A DNA stretch of 64,000 nt from Hyphomicrobium sp. MC1 (GCF_000253295.1 NC_015717.1:2418001-2482000), one strand, 5' to 3'. Shown: positions 31,844-41,800, counted from the first letter of the stretch. Program-made: numbers and translations. Notes: generated by a model not told the origin, from the letters alone.

Positions 31844-33457
31844 CTAGGCGTGCTGAATGGCTAACTCACGCGCGCGCGTCGCACGGGCAATGCGCTGCGC
31901 CATGGCCGAAACGGCCGGCTCGGGACGCCGATAATGCAAGATATCGATGTCGGTGACGTCAAAACTCAGGAAGGTCGTTGCGTCGCTCGGCGATGACGTG
32001 CCGTCGCCATTCGGCTCGACTGTAATCCCGGCATCGAAACGGCCTTCGATACATTCGAACAATGCACGCGCTTCGTTGTGACGTCCTGTCACGACGATAT
32101 GGTCATAAACCTCGTCCAAGGCATCGAGCGCTAGGTTCAGCAGGTCGGCGTCCAACTTGCGACCGCCGTACGGAAGCGCAACGCCACTAGCAATCACTTG
32201 AGCGCGACTGCCGGGCAGCCGATGGATGATATCGTCGAAGGTTGCGCGGCCCTGCAACAGATCGTTCCAGCCCACGCTCGCCTCGACCCCGGCTGCCTTC
32301 GCAAATCCTTTCCCGCTCGGGCTCCAATCGATCAGGATTGTTTGCGCGCCGCAGCCAGCGAGAACTTTCGCCAACTCCAGCGATTGCTCGTAGGGAATGA
32401 CGTCCTCGCTCTCCGACGTGATGAGTGTGCGGTGTCCGCCTCCCGACGGCCGCTGCGCCTTGAGGCGGAGGGCGAGCTTTTCGATTTCGGTAAAGGCGGT
32501 GGATTGATCGTGCGTCATGGCGGATGGCACAGCGGCGATGTCATCCGGCTCGGCGGGCAGTTCAGTGGCCTCTGATATATTCTCAGCCAGCACGGCCTCG
32601 TCCGCGATCTCGGGCTTGGTCTCCAGAAGCGGTTCTGGCTTTGGCGTGGGCGCATCCGCGTGCGAGGCTGATGGTTTTACAGGTTGCCGCTTCGGCAGTC
32701 CGCGCAGCGCGGTTATCGCGACGATCCACGCGACAGCGAACAATGCAAAGGCCGCGCCTGCCAGGACCGAAAGCTCGATCTTCTTCGGGTAGGCGGGTAC
32801 GGCGTTCGCCACGGCCTTCGATAGGATATGCGCGACGGGCGGTGCCGCCGCTTTATTCTTGGGAGCCTCCGGTGCGCGATAGAGACCCATCTGCACGCTT
32901 TTGGCCTCTTGCGCGAGCATCGCGGCATATTTGTCGGCGATGGCATTCGCGATTTTGGCAGCGCGCACAGGATCAAGAGACGTCGCGCGGATGACGATGG
33001 CGTGACGGTCATTCGTGCCGTGGATGTCGAGGCTGTTGCGCAAAGCCGCGACGACGCGCGTCAATTCGTTGGCACCGCCGCCGTCGTTGTCCAATCCGAC
33101 CGCGCGCCGCGCGGCATGAAGCAGATCGACCGGCCCCAGCGCGCTGTTGAACTCGGGCTGCTTGGCGAGCGCGAGCTCATCAGCGATGGGACGCAACAAG
33201 AAAGACGATTCCAGAGCGCCGATGTAGGTGCTGATTGCGGCCTGATCCATTGCAGCCGGTGACGTGGCGCCTTCCGGCTGGATAGCGATTGCGGTTTCGC
33301 TTTCATACTGCGGCGCGATCAGCGAGAGCACCGCATATGTCACCGTACTGACAAATGCGCTCAACAGGAGGAGCAGCATAGCCCTCTGCTTCAGCGCTTC
33401 CGTTATGGTCGGCGCTTGACGGGGTTCAGGCAACGCAGACACACGCGACGGCATCAC
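31844..33457 (-). CDS. Wzz/GumC-like polysaccharide copolymerase with degenerate tyrosine-kinase domain
   Basis: A 537-residue inner-membrane protein. A first helix (about 27-48), a periplasmic Wzz-type domain and a second helix (about 238-258) are followed by a Pro/Glu-rich linker. A BY-kinase-like cytoplasmic domain (about 325-510) comes last. The Walker A site is lost (TSESEDVIPYEQ where GEGKS/T is expected), the Walker A' Asp pair is altered (LIDWSPSGKG), Walker B reads IVVTG, and there is no C-terminal Tyr cluster. It is therefore probably a scaffold controlling chain length and not an active kinase. No polymerase or flippase gene lies nearby. Confidence 0.78.
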   Translation of the reverse strand: MMPSRVSALPEPRQAPTITEALKQRAMLLLLLSAFVSTVTYAVLSLIAPQYESETAIAIQPEGATSPAAMDQAAISTYIGALESSFLLRPIADELALAKQPEFNSALGPVDLLHAARRAVGLDNDGGGANELTRVVAALRNSLDIHGTNDRHAIVIRATSLDPVRAAKIANAIADKYAAMLAQEAKSVQMGLYRAPEAPKNKAAAPPVAHILSKAVANAVPAYPKKIELSVLAGAAFALFAVAWIVAITALRGLPKRQPVKPSASHADAPTPKPEPLLETKPEIADEAVLAENISEATELPAEPDDIAAVPSAMTHDQSTAFTEIEKLALRLKAQRPSGGGHRTLITSESEDVIPYEQSLELAKVLAGCGAQTILIDWSPSGKGFAKAAGVEASVGWNDLLQGRATFDDIIHRLPGSRAQVIASGVALPYGGRKLDADLLNLALDALDEVYDHIVVTGRHNEARALFECIEGRFDAGITVEPNGDGTSSPSDATTFLSFDVTDIDILHYRRPEPAVSAMAQRIARATRARELAIQHA

Positions 33458-34015
33458 TTTCAGGGCTCAGTCCGGGGTTTCGGCAACGCCCCGAGTAAGC
33501 GTCTGGCGAAGTTAGCAAGTGCTTAATGGAAATGAAAAGATTGGAGACAATTGCGCGCGCCCGACGAATTCACAGGGCGCATCATCGAAGAGTCGCAATA
33601 GCAAAACCGGGTAAAGGCGCGGGGCTTGCGACTGGAAACTTTTCCCGCAAATCAGGGAATAATTCCCGAAAGAACGCCATTGCGCTTCGAGTCAGCAACG
33701 AATTGCAGATCCGAAAAAGCGCGGTTTTCTCGTTCCTGCGCGCATATCCTCGGTAATTGTTGCATTTCGCGACGGCTCGTTTGCGGTTCGCGATAGTCGA
33801 TCATCTCCAATAGGCGTATGCGATTGAAGTTGGCGGCGTAGGAACGAAAATACGGCGTCATGAAATGGTACGCTCCGGCATTCGAATTCGTTTACAAACG
33901 ATGAAATGCAGGTTCTTTGCCATTCGCCGACCGACGTTTTGGCAACTTTGCTTGACGCACACATCGGCGTGGGCCAAGAAGTTACAATGTTACAATTGTT
34001 TGCATTGCTTTACGA
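33458..34015. other. Long divergent spacer, no gene seen
   Basis: 558 bases between the copolymerase gene and the histidine kinase. Composition is less GC-rich than the surroundings. There are short palindromes, for example GGGAATAATTCCC around 33656-33668. TTACAATG-TTACAATTG occurs shortly before the kinase start. No ORF on either strand looks like a protein. It probably holds the two divergent promoters, which I could not place with confidence. Confidence 0.5.
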
Positions 34016-35377
34016 ATGCCCTTGAGACGCCGACTTCTCGCGCTCGTCGCGCTCGTCCTCGCGCTTTGCCTTATCGGTGGCGGCGTGCTGACGTACCTCT
34101 ATGGGCTGCGCAAGATCGATCTTGAAATGTCGTCGGCGATGGAGGTCGCGAGCAGCGCCGTCGGCGATGCGCTGACGTCCGTCGTGCCAGGACCCGACGC
34201 GAACACGCAGGTTCGCAGGATCATCTCCTCGTTCGATGGCGACCGGCACATCGTTGCTCGCCTCGTCAACCCGGCCGGGAAGATTGCGAGCGTGTCGCGT
34301 CTCGAAAAGCCGTTTGATCCTCCCCCGAGTTGGCTGTTCGGGCTTCTTGCCGGCGAGCAGAGGGCACGGACGTTCGAACTCCCAAAGGGCGTCGAAGATC
34401 TCGGCACAATTCAAATACAGGCCGATCCGCACAATGAAGTCAGCGAGGTCTGGGAAGATCTGAAACTCAAATTCCTGATCATCGCAAGCTTCTGCGCCAT
34501 TGTGCTGACGCTGATCTACGCCACGCTCGGGCGGGCGCTCCGACCACTGGAACAGCTTTCGTCTGCGCTCGACCGCGTTGGCAAAGGCGACTACACGGCC
34601 CACGTCGCCGAATCCGGTCCCGAAGACCTGAAACTGATCTATCAGGCTTTCAACCGCATGGCCGACCAGCTGCAAGCGTCCGAGCAAGATAACCATCGCC
34701 TCAATGAGCAGCTTTCTACCGTACAGGAAGAAGAGCGTTCCGAGATTGCCCGCGATCTCCATGATGAGATTGGCCCGTTTCTTTTCGCCGCCGACGTCGA
34801 TGCGCAGGCGATCCCTCTCCTCGCCTCGCGCAACGCCTCCGATGAGGTCGTCGAACGCAGCAAGGCCATTCGCCAGTCGGTCCAGCACATGCAGGTGCAT
34901 TTGCGCGCCATTCTGAGCCGCCTCAGGCCGGCGTTGCTGATCGATCAGGGGCTGGTCATCGCGGTCGAGCAGCTGGTCGCGTTCTGGAAGGCGCGACGAC
35001 CCAACATCAACTTCACGATGGACATCGAGGACGCGCGTTTTCCAATCGGCATCGAGGAGGTCGCTTTTCGGATTTTGCAGGAGGGCACGAGCAATGCCGT
35101 GCGGCATGGGCAGCCTTCTGCCATCGGACTTACGGCGCGGCGCGTCGATGGCGCATTGCGGATCGTCGTATCGGACGACGGCTCGGGAATTACGGTGAAT
35201 GGAACGAGAGGATTTGGTCTTGCAGGAATGCGAGAGCGCGTGGCGTCGCTTGACGGCCGTCTCCGCATTGCCGATCGCGAAGGGGGGAAAGGCGTGTTGT
35301 TGATTGTCGAGATTCCACTGCCGCTGGCGCGAAATAAGAATGATGGCCAGCAAAACATGACCACGAGTGCAGCATGA
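34016..35377 (+). CDS. Sensor histidine kinase, HisKA_3 (NarX/UhpB) type
   Basis: 453 residues. Two membrane helices (about 7-30 and 148-170) flank a roughly 115-residue periplasmic sensor. A HAMP domain follows, then a HisKA_3 phosphoacceptor region with EERSEIARDLHDEIGP (His in LHDE), and a HATPase_c domain (EGTSNAVRHG, DDGSGI, GFGLAGMRER). The signal is unknown. ATGA overlap with the response regulator downstream makes them a clear pair. Confidence 0.9.
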   Translation: MPLRRRLLALVALVLALCLIGGGVLTYLYGLRKIDLEMSSAMEVASSAVGDALTSVVPGPDANTQVRRIISSFDGDRHIVARLVNPAGKIASVSRLEKPFDPPPSWLFGLLAGEQRARTFELPKGVEDLGTIQIQADPHNEVSEVWEDLKLKFLIIASFCAIVLTLIYATLGRALRPLEQLSSALDRVGKGDYTAHVAESGPEDLKLIYQAFNRMADQLQASEQDNHRLNEQLSTVQEEERSEIARDLHDEIGPFLFAADVDAQAIPLLASRNASDEVVERSKAIRQSVQHMQVHLRAILSRLRPALLIDQGLVIAVEQLVAFWKARRPNINFTMDIEDARFPIGIEEVAFRILQEGTSNAVRHGQPSAIGLTARRVDGALRIVVSDDGSGITVNGTRGFGLAGMRERVASLDGRLRIADREGGKGVLLIVEIPLPLARNKNDGQQNMTTSAA

Positions 35378-35991
35378 AAATACTTATTGTCGATGACCAT
35401 GGTGTTGTGCGCGAGGGGCTGAGAAAGCTGTTCGTGGCACATTTCGAAGCGGACGTTTTGGAAACGTCCGGCATTGAGGAGGCCCTCACCGTCTACCGGC
35501 AAGAACGGCCGGACGTCGTCGTGCTCGATCTCAATCTCGAAGGCGCGGGCGGCCTTGAAGTTCTCAGGCAAATTCTCGCCACTGACGGCAACGCGCGGGT
35601 CGTCGTCTTCAGTATGCACCACGAGCCGATCTATGCCGTTCGCGCACTGCGCGGCGGAGCGCGGGGTTATGTCAGCAAAAGCGCGCCGGTCGAAGAACTG
35701 ATCGCTGCAATCCGCAAGGTGCGCGCCGGCGAGCAGTACATCGACAGAGATCTCGCGTCACGCATCGCGGTCAGCCAGATTTCGTCGGACGATCCGCTGC
35801 AATCGCTGTCGATCCGCGAGGTCGAGATTCTTCGGATGCTCGGACAGGGCAAGAGCATGACGGCGATCTCCGAAAATCTCGGAATCGCGTACAAAACCGT
35901 CGCCAATATCTGCACGCAGATGAAGGTGAAGCTCGGCGTCGACCGGACCGCTGACCTCATCCGCCTCGCGATCGAAACGCTAAAGGCATGA
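35374..35991 (+). CDS. NarL/FixJ-family response regulator
   Basis: 205 residues. The receiver domain begins MKILIVDDHGVVREGL, with the phosphoacceptor Asp in VVLDLNLEGA and a conserved Lys in YVSKSAP. The C-terminal LuxR-type HTH is LSIREVEILRMLGQGKSMTAISENLGIAYKTVAN. Partner of the upstream HisKA_3 kinase. Targets are unknown. A bidirectional terminator follows. Confidence 0.93.
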   Translation: MKILIVDDHGVVREGLRKLFVAHFEADVLETSGIEEALTVYRQERPDVVVLDLNLEGAGGLEVLRQILATDGNARVVVFSMHHEPIYAVRALRGGARGYVSKSAPVEELIAAIRKVRAGEQYIDRDLASRIAVSQISSDDPLQSLSIREVEILRMLGQGKSMTAISENLGIAYKTVANICTQMKVKLGVDRTADLIRLAIETLKA

Positions 35992-36005
35992 TCGCTCGAG
36001 GAGCG

Positions 36006-36037
36006 AAAAAAAAGGCGCCGATTGCGCGGCGCCTTTT
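36006..36037. terminator. Bidirectional terminator
   Basis: GGCGCCG (36014-36020) pairs with CGGCGCC (36027-36033). The stem is flanked by an A-run on the left (36006-36013) and TTTT on the right, so it reads as an intrinsic terminator on both strands. It ends both the response-regulator transcript and the convergent SRPBCC gene. Confidence 0.85.
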
Positions 36038-36056
36038 CAAACGTTTCGCGTGACGC

Positions 36057-36617
36057 TTACTTCTTGTCGTCGTCATCGTCAGGCTTGGTGCCCGCCGTTT
36101 TCTTGATGTTGTCGAGACCGGCTTTGAAGATGCCATCGATCACGTCGCGGGATTCCTTGTCGGACTTACCGTCCGCGGGATCGAATACGGCAGACCAAGC
36201 GAAATTGATTTCATCCTCGTCGTCGTCATCCGGTGTCAGGGCAAACTGCGCCTGATAATTTTTGACCGGCAGCGGGCTTTCGAGAATTTCATAGCGGTAG
36301 AAGTTCGGCTTCACGTCGAGCAGCTTTTCCTTGATCGTGCCGCCGCCCTTTAGTGTCAGGATGCGGACCTTGGCGTCGCCCTCGGTGGTTTCCTCGCATT
36401 TCGCGATGGCCGGATGCCAATCCTGGATCGCGCACCAGCCGCCGAACTTGGCCCAGAGACGATCGCGCTCTTCTTTCATCTTTGCCGGGTCGACCTTGAG
36501 CTCCAGCTTTTTGCCGACGGCAATGCTGGCCGCATTGGCGGCGGTGACGGCGCCAAGCGTTCCCACGAGCAGTCCGGCAATCAGTCCGGCGAATACAGGA
36601 CCCTGTGCCAATTTCAT
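36057..36617 (-). CDS. Secreted SRPBCC-fold protein
   Basis: 186 residues with a signal peptide (MKLAQGPVFAGLIAGLLVGTLGAVTAANA). The body resembles the SRPBCC/polyketide-cyclase-like ligand-binding fold: LWAKFGGWCAIQDWHPAIAKCEE, then VRILTLKGGGTIKEKLL and YRYEILESPLPVKNY. A very acidic stretch (DDDDEDE) interrupts the C-terminal part, and the protein ends DDDDDKK. The ligand is unknown. Confidence 0.75.
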   Translation of the reverse strand: MKLAQGPVFAGLIAGLLVGTLGAVTAANAASIAVGKKLELKVDPAKMKEERDRLWAKFGGWCAIQDWHPAIAKCEETTEGDAKVRILTLKGGGTIKEKLLDVKPNFYRYEILESPLPVKNYQAQFALTPDDDDEDEINFAWSAVFDPADGKSDKESRDVIDGIFKAGLDNIKKTAGTKPDDDDDKK

Positions 36618-36661
36618 TGCGCTTCACTCCCAAGTTTTTTGTCAGTCCCAACGCTCATACG

Positions 36662-36683
36662 AAAAAGCCGGGACACCCGGCTT
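36662..36683 (-). terminator. Intrinsic terminator downstream of phyR
   Basis: AAGCCGGG (36665-36672) and CCCGGCTT (36676-36683) form an 8-bp stem with a 3-nt loop. On the minus strand it is followed by TTTTT. It would terminate phyR transcription about 100 bases past its stop, ahead of the SRPBCC gene. Confidence 0.75.
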
Positions 36684-36781
36684 CACAAGCGCGTTACTTT
36701 ATTACGATGGGAAAAAATCTTGCCGGAAGGGCTCGGACTGCCTGGATTGTATATCCAGGCTCGGAGCGCCGGCTTTAGATA

Positions 36782-37585
36782 TCAGGCGGCCGCGGTTCGA
36801 GGATGGGCCTTGGTATCGAAAAACAGCGCTTGGCTGATGATCGCCATGACGGTGTCACGCTGAAACGGCTTTGAAATGAGGAAGGTCGGCTCCGGGCGTT
36901 CGCCGGTCAGGACCTTTTCGGGATAGGCCGTGATGAAGATGATCGGAACTTCGCCTTCGGCGACGATCTCCTTGGCTGCTTCAAGGCCGCTACTGCCGTC
37001 GGCAAGCTTGACGTCGGCGAGGATGAGGCCCGGCTTGTTGCGTTTCACAGCGGCAAGCGCCTCGTTTTTCGTGGTTGCCACTTCCTGCACGGAATGGCCG
37101 AGGCTGGTGACGATGGTTTCAAGGTCCATCGCGATCAGCAGCTCGTCCTCGATGATGAGAACATTGGTCGCGACCTGATGAGCAATTTCCTGCCCTGCGA
37201 CCTCGAGCAGCTTCTCGACGTCGGGCTCGGTGACTTCGAGAATGGCGGCCGTCTCGGCCGAGGTGAAGCCTTCAACCGCAACCAGCAGGAACGCTTGCCG
37301 GGGCAGCGAGCTGATCGAGTTTATTTTCCGCTGGGCCGCGACAAGCGCGCTGGTCACTTCGTCGCCGCCGTTCGAATCGAGCCGGACCGAATTCCAGACC
37401 TTCAGGAACAGGTGATAGAGCGCCATGCGCGGCGGCATGTTCGTGGGGAAGTCCGACGGCGTTGAAACCAGACTTTCGAGAAGCGTTGCAACGTAGGCGT
37501 CGCCCGTCTGCTGCGCGCCGGTCAAGGTCCGCGCGAACCGCCGTAAATAAGGCAAGTGCACACGTATTGTCTGCGCAATCGACAT
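36782..37585 (-). CDS. phyR: General stress response anti-anti-sigma regulator PhyR
   Basis: 267 residues, the usual PhyR length. The N-terminal half mimics an ECF sigma factor (sigma2-like LPYLRRFARTLTG, sigma4-like LPRQAFLLVAVEGFTSAETA). The C-terminal receiver starts VLIIEDELLIAMDLE and has the phosphoacceptor Asp at about residue 191 in ILADVKL. When phosphorylated, PhyR binds NepR and frees EcfG. It is divergent from nepR-ecfG, and an EcfG-type promoter (37688-37713) precedes it, implying positive feedback. Confidence 0.95.
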   Translation of the reverse strand: MSIAQTIRVHLPYLRRFARTLTGAQQTGDAYVATLLESLVSTPSDFPTNMPPRMALYHLFLKVWNSVRLDSNGGDEVTSALVAAQRKINSISSLPRQAFLLVAVEGFTSAETAAILEVTEPDVEKLLEVAGQEIAHQVATNVLIIEDELLIAMDLETIVTSLGHSVQEVATTKNEALAAVKRNKPGLILADVKLADGSSGLEAAKEIVAEGEVPIIFITAYPEKVLTGERPEPTFLISKPFQRDTVMAIISQALFFDTKAHPRTAAA

Positions 37586-37687
37586 AGCTTTGGACCTCCC
37601 AAGCCAAGCGGATGAGTAAACTCATCCTTGGCGAGCGGCAATGCCGCCCGCGCAACCTCCGCGATGGCCAATCTCTACCGGAACAAC

Positions 37688-37713
37688 AACGAACCTGTGG
37701 AAGAGATGGTTCC
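37688..37713 (-). promoter_or_regulatory. EcfG-type promoter of phyR
   Basis: On the minus strand GGAAC (37713-37709) is followed after 17 bases by CGTT (37691-37688). This is an exact match to the alphaproteobacterial EcfG consensus GGAAC-N16/17-CGTT, placed about 100 bases upstream of the phyR start. Confidence 0.85.
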
Positions 37714-37718
37714 CACCC

Positions 37719-37743
37719 GGAACAAAATCTCTTGTGCCACGTT
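37719..37743 (+). promoter_or_regulatory. EcfG-type promoter of nepR-ecfG
   Basis: GGAAC (37719-37723), 16 bases, CGTT (37740-37743): an exact EcfG consensus about 90 bases upstream of nepR. Its -35 element lies only 5 bases from the -35 of the divergent phyR promoter. Confidence 0.87.
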
Positions 37744-37831
37744 CGGCAGACGAGCCCCCTGCTGACAATGTTACAGAAGTTTGTCTCAATCGGGGCCGGT
37801 CGCAATCTTCAACAGGGCTCAAGATCACGTC

Positions 37832-38071
37832 ATGCAGCATCGCCTCGACGCACCCGAGGATTGCAAGAGAACGGATGGCGACTTTCCGGAACCGGAAGGT
37901 CAGCCAGAACCCGAGGCCGCAAAAGGCCCTCTTCCGCAGCTTCCCGGATTTGCCGCGCAGCTCATCGGTCAGCGCATGCGGGCGATGTATGACACCATCG
38001 CCCAGGAGCCCGTCCCTGACGACCTTCTCGAACTTGTCCGCAAGCTCGAGGCGAAGGAGCAGCAGAAGTGA
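37832..38071 (+). CDS. nepR: Anti-sigma factor NepR
   Basis: A 79-residue anti-sigma factor that sequesters EcfG. The hallmark helix-linker-helix is intact: IGQRMRAMYDTIAQEPVPDDLLELVRKL. An acidic, Pro-rich N-terminal arm precedes it. ATG 37832 is preferred to a TTG at 37781. The stop overlaps the ecfG start by four bases, so anti-sigma and sigma factors are translationally coupled. Confidence 0.9.
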   Translation: MQHRLDAPEDCKRTDGDFPEPEGQPEPEAAKGPLPQLPGFAAQLIGQRMRAMYDTIAQEPVPDDLLELVRKLEAKEQQK

Positions 38072-38610
38072 CGGAAACTAAGAGTTTCGGGGACGCGCTG
38101 ATCGAGGCGATCCCAAATCTTAGGGCCTTTGCACATTCGCTGAGCGGCGACGCGCAGCTGTCGAACGATCTTGTCCAGGAAACCTTGCTTAAAGCTTGGA
38201 CTCACAAGGACTCGTTCGTGCCGGATTCTAACCTCAAGGCGTGGCTGTTCACCATCCTCCGCAACACCTATTTCACGTACTATCGGAAATCCCAGCGTGA
38301 AGAGCTCGATGAGGATCATGCGGCGATGAATGCCAGCGTGCCGCCGCCGCAGCTTACCCATCTTGAATTCGACGACATGCAGAAAGCGCTGATGCGGCTC
38401 TCGCCCGACCATCGCGAGGCTCTGCTGCTCATTACCGCGGAAGGCTTCTCGTACGAGGATGCGGCCCGCGTATGCGGCTGCGCGGTCGGGACGATGAAAA
38501 GCCGTGTCAACCGCGCCCGTAATCGGCTTCTGGAGGAAATGACCGGCCAGCTCCCAGGCGAAGCTGTGCCGGACGATGAAGACGCCGTCAAAAGCTCGTC
38601 AGGCCGATAG
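38068..38610 (+). CDS. ecfG: General stress ECF sigma factor EcfG
   Basis: A 180-residue ECF (ECF15-type) sigma factor. Sigma2 contains LIEAIPNLRAFAHSLSGD and NDLVQETLLKAWTH; sigma4 contains LSPDHREALLLITAEGFSYEDAARVCGCAVGTMKSRVNRAR. The start is GTG within the nepR stop (GTGA). It directs transcription from GGAAC-N-CGTT promoters, several of which occur in this window. Confidence 0.94.
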   Translation: MTETKSFGDALIEAIPNLRAFAHSLSGDAQLSNDLVQETLLKAWTHKDSFVPDSNLKAWLFTILRNTYFTYYRKSQREELDEDHAAMNASVPPPQLTHLEFDDMQKALMRLSPDHREALLLITAEGFSYEDAARVCGCAVGTMKSRVNRARNRLLEEMTGQLPGEAVPDDEDAVKSSSGR

Positions 38611-38786
38611 CGCGTTTGCGTCAGCCAATCTTTGGCCACCTTGTTCGTTCTGCTTGCTGCGGCAGTTTCGCAAGTTCACGGTCTCGGCAGACCGGCGGTT
38701 CGATGACCGCGTCGCAGCCGACCATGCTTATTACCGAACCGGTCATCATAAACGGCGGGAACGGCCGAGAGCGCCTGCAGGGCAAT

Positions 38787-38812
38787 GGAACAAACTGCCG
38801 GGGTTGAGCGTT
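38787..38812 (+). promoter_or_regulatory. EcfG-type promoter before the HAMP-array kinase
   Basis: GGAAC (38787-38791), 17 bases, CGTT (38809-38812): an exact consensus match, ending 36 bases before the ATG at 38849. It lies in the 238-base ecfG-kinase spacer, in which I see no gene. It implies that the kinase and the HWE kinase after it are stress-induced. Confidence 0.82.
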
Positions 38813-38848
38813 CTTCGGGGTTAAAACGCGACGCGAGGGGAGTTTTGA

Positions 38849-41800
38849 ATGTCGGAGCAGATCAGCGCCGTTGAATCCGAGCGCTACCCTTCGGGTTCGG
38901 GCGGTGTGCTCGTCGAAATGCTCCAAACACTTCAGGCGGTTAAGGAGGGCGATTTCAGTGTCCGCATGCGCGGCGACTGGGACGGCTTGGCTGGCAAGAT
39001 CGCCGACACCGTCAACGACATCATTATTACAAACCAGCGCATGGCCAATCAGCTGCAGCATTTGGGCCATGCGGTCGGCCGCGAAGGTTTGACCAACCAG
39101 CGCGTGCGGCTCGGCCTGGCGCTCGGCGCGTGGGGCGAGATGGAACAGTCCATCAACGGCCTTGTCGACGACCTGTTGCAGCCGATGACCGAGGTGACGC
39201 GCACGATCGAAGCCGTCGCGCAGGGCAACCTGTTGCAACCGATGCGGCTGGACGTCGATGGTCGTCCGCTCAAGGGCGAGTTCCTGCGGTCAGCGACGAT
39301 CGTCAATACGATGATCAAGCAGCTGTCGATTTTCACCTCGGAAGTGACGCGCGTGGCCCGGGAGGTCGGCATCGAGGGCAAGCTCGGCGGCCAAGCCCAG
39401 ATCGGCGAAGTGACCGGCGTCTGGAAGGACCTGACCGAGAGCGTCAACTTGATGGCCTCGAACCTGACGGCTCAGGTTCGCAACATCGCCGAAGTGACGA
39501 TTGCCGTCGCCAACGGCGACCTGTCGAAAAAGATCACGGTCGACGTGCGTGGCGAGATCCTGCAGCTCAAGGAAGCCATCAACACGATGGTGGAACAGCT
39601 GCGATCGTTCGCTGCCGAAGTGACGCGCGTCGCCCGCGAAGTCGGCACCGAGGGTCGCCTCGGCGGTCAGGCCGTCGTGCCGGGCGTCGGCGGCACATGG
39701 AAGGACCTCACCGATAACGTCAACCTGCTCGCTGCGAACCTCACGACACAGGTGCGGAACATCGCCGAAGTGACGACGGCCGTGGCGCGCGGCGACCTTT
39801 CGCGCAAGATCACGGTCGACGTCAAAGGCGAAATTCTGGAATTGAAAAACACCATCAACACGATGGTGGACCAGCTCAATGCTTTCGCCTCCGAAGTGAC
39901 GCGCGTCGCGCGCGAGGTCGGAACCGAGGGTCGCCTCGGCGGCCAAGCTGCGGTGCCGGGCGTTGCCGGTACGTGGAAGGATCTTACCGACAACGTCAAC
40001 TCGATGGCGGGCAACCTCACCGGCCAGGTGCGTAACATCGCCGAAGTCGCCACCGCTATTGCGCGCGGCGACTTGTCGAAGAAAGTGACGGTCAACGTCT
40101 CGGGCGAAATTCTGCAGTTGAAAGAGACCATCAATACGATGGTCGATCAGCTCAATGGTTTCGCCGGCGAAGTGACGCGCGTGGCGCGCGAGGTCGGCAC
40201 CGAAGGCAAGCTTGGCGGCCAGGCGCAGGTGTCGGGTGTCGCCGGTACGTGGAAAGACTTGACCGACAGCGTCAACTCAATGGCGTCGAACCTCACGACA
40301 CAGGTGCGCAACATCGCCGAGGTTTCGGGCGCCATCGCGCGTGGTGACTTGTCGAAGAAAATCGACGTCGACGTCAAAGGCGAAATTCTCGATCTCAAGA
40401 CGACCATCAATACGATGGTCGACCAGCTCAATGCTTTCGCTTCCGAAGTCACGCGTGTCGCCCGAGAAGTCGGCACCGAGGGCAAGCTCGGCGGTCAGGC
40501 CGCGGTGCCGGGCGTCGCCGGTACGTGGAAGGACCTCACCGACAACGTCAACTCGATGGCGGGCAACCTGACGGGTCAGGTGCGCAACATCGCCGAAGTG
40601 ACGACGGCCGTGGCGCGCGGCGACCTTTCGCGCAAGATCACGGTCGACGTCAAAGGCGAAATTCTGGAGTTGAAAAACACCATCAACACGATGGTGGACC
40701 AGCTGAATGCTTTCGCCTCAGAAGTGACGCGCGTTGCCCGCGAAGTCGGCACCGAAGGCAAGCTTGGCGGTCAGGCGCAGGTGTCGGGCGTCGCCGGTAC
40801 GTGGAAGGATCTCACCGACAACGTGAACTTCATGGCCGGCAACTTGACGGCCCAGGTTCGTAACATCGCCGAAGTTGCGACCGCCATCGCGAGCGGTGAC
40901 CTGTCGAAGAAGATCACCGTCGACGTGCGCGGCGAAATTTTGCTGCTGAAAGAAACGCTCAACACGATGGTCGAGCAGCTGCGGTCGTTCGCTGCCGAAG
41001 TGACGCGCGTGGCCCGCGAAGTCGGTACCGAGGGACGCCTCGGCGGTCAGGCCGTTGTGCCGGGCGTCGGCGGAACCTGGAAAGACTTGACCGATAACGT
41101 CAACCTGCTCGCCGCCAACCTCACGACGCAGGTTCGAAACATCGCCGAAGTGACGACCGCTGTGGCGCGCGGCGACCTCTCGCGAAAAATTACGGTCGAC
41201 GTCAAAGGCGAAATTCTCGATCTCAAGACGACGATCAACACGATGGTCGACCAGCTCAATGCCTTCGCTTCCGAAGTGACGCGCGTCGCTCGCGAAGTCG
41301 GCACTGAGGGTCGCCTCGGCGGTCAGGCGACGGTGCCGGGCGTCGCCGGTACGTGGAAGGACTTGACCGACACCGTGAACGTCATGGCTGCGAACCTTAC
41401 CGAACAGGTGCGCGGCATCGTGAAGGTCGTGACGGCAGTTGCGAACGGCGACTTGAAACCGAAACTCACGGTGAAGTCGAAAGGCGAAGTCGCCGCGCTC
41501 GCGGAGACGATCAACGACATGACCGAAACGCTGGCGCTGTTCGCCGATCAGGTGACGACGGTGGCGCGCGAAGTCGGCGTCGAAGGACGTCTTGGCGGTC
41601 AGGCCAACGTGCCGGGCACAGCCGGCACGTGGAAAGATTTGACCGGCAACGTCAACCTTCTGGCCGCCAACCTCACGACGCAGGTGCGCGCCATTGCCGA
41701 AGTGACGACGGCCGTCGCACGTGGCGACCTTTCGCGCACGATTCAAGTCGAAGCGCGCGGCGAAGTCGCGGAGCTGAAAGACTACATCAACACGATGATC

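Noticed and set aside
33526..33964. Small frames in the 33.5-34.0 kb spacer
   Set aside because: There is no ribosome-binding site, composition is atypical, and frames on both strands overlap with no sign of selection for protein.
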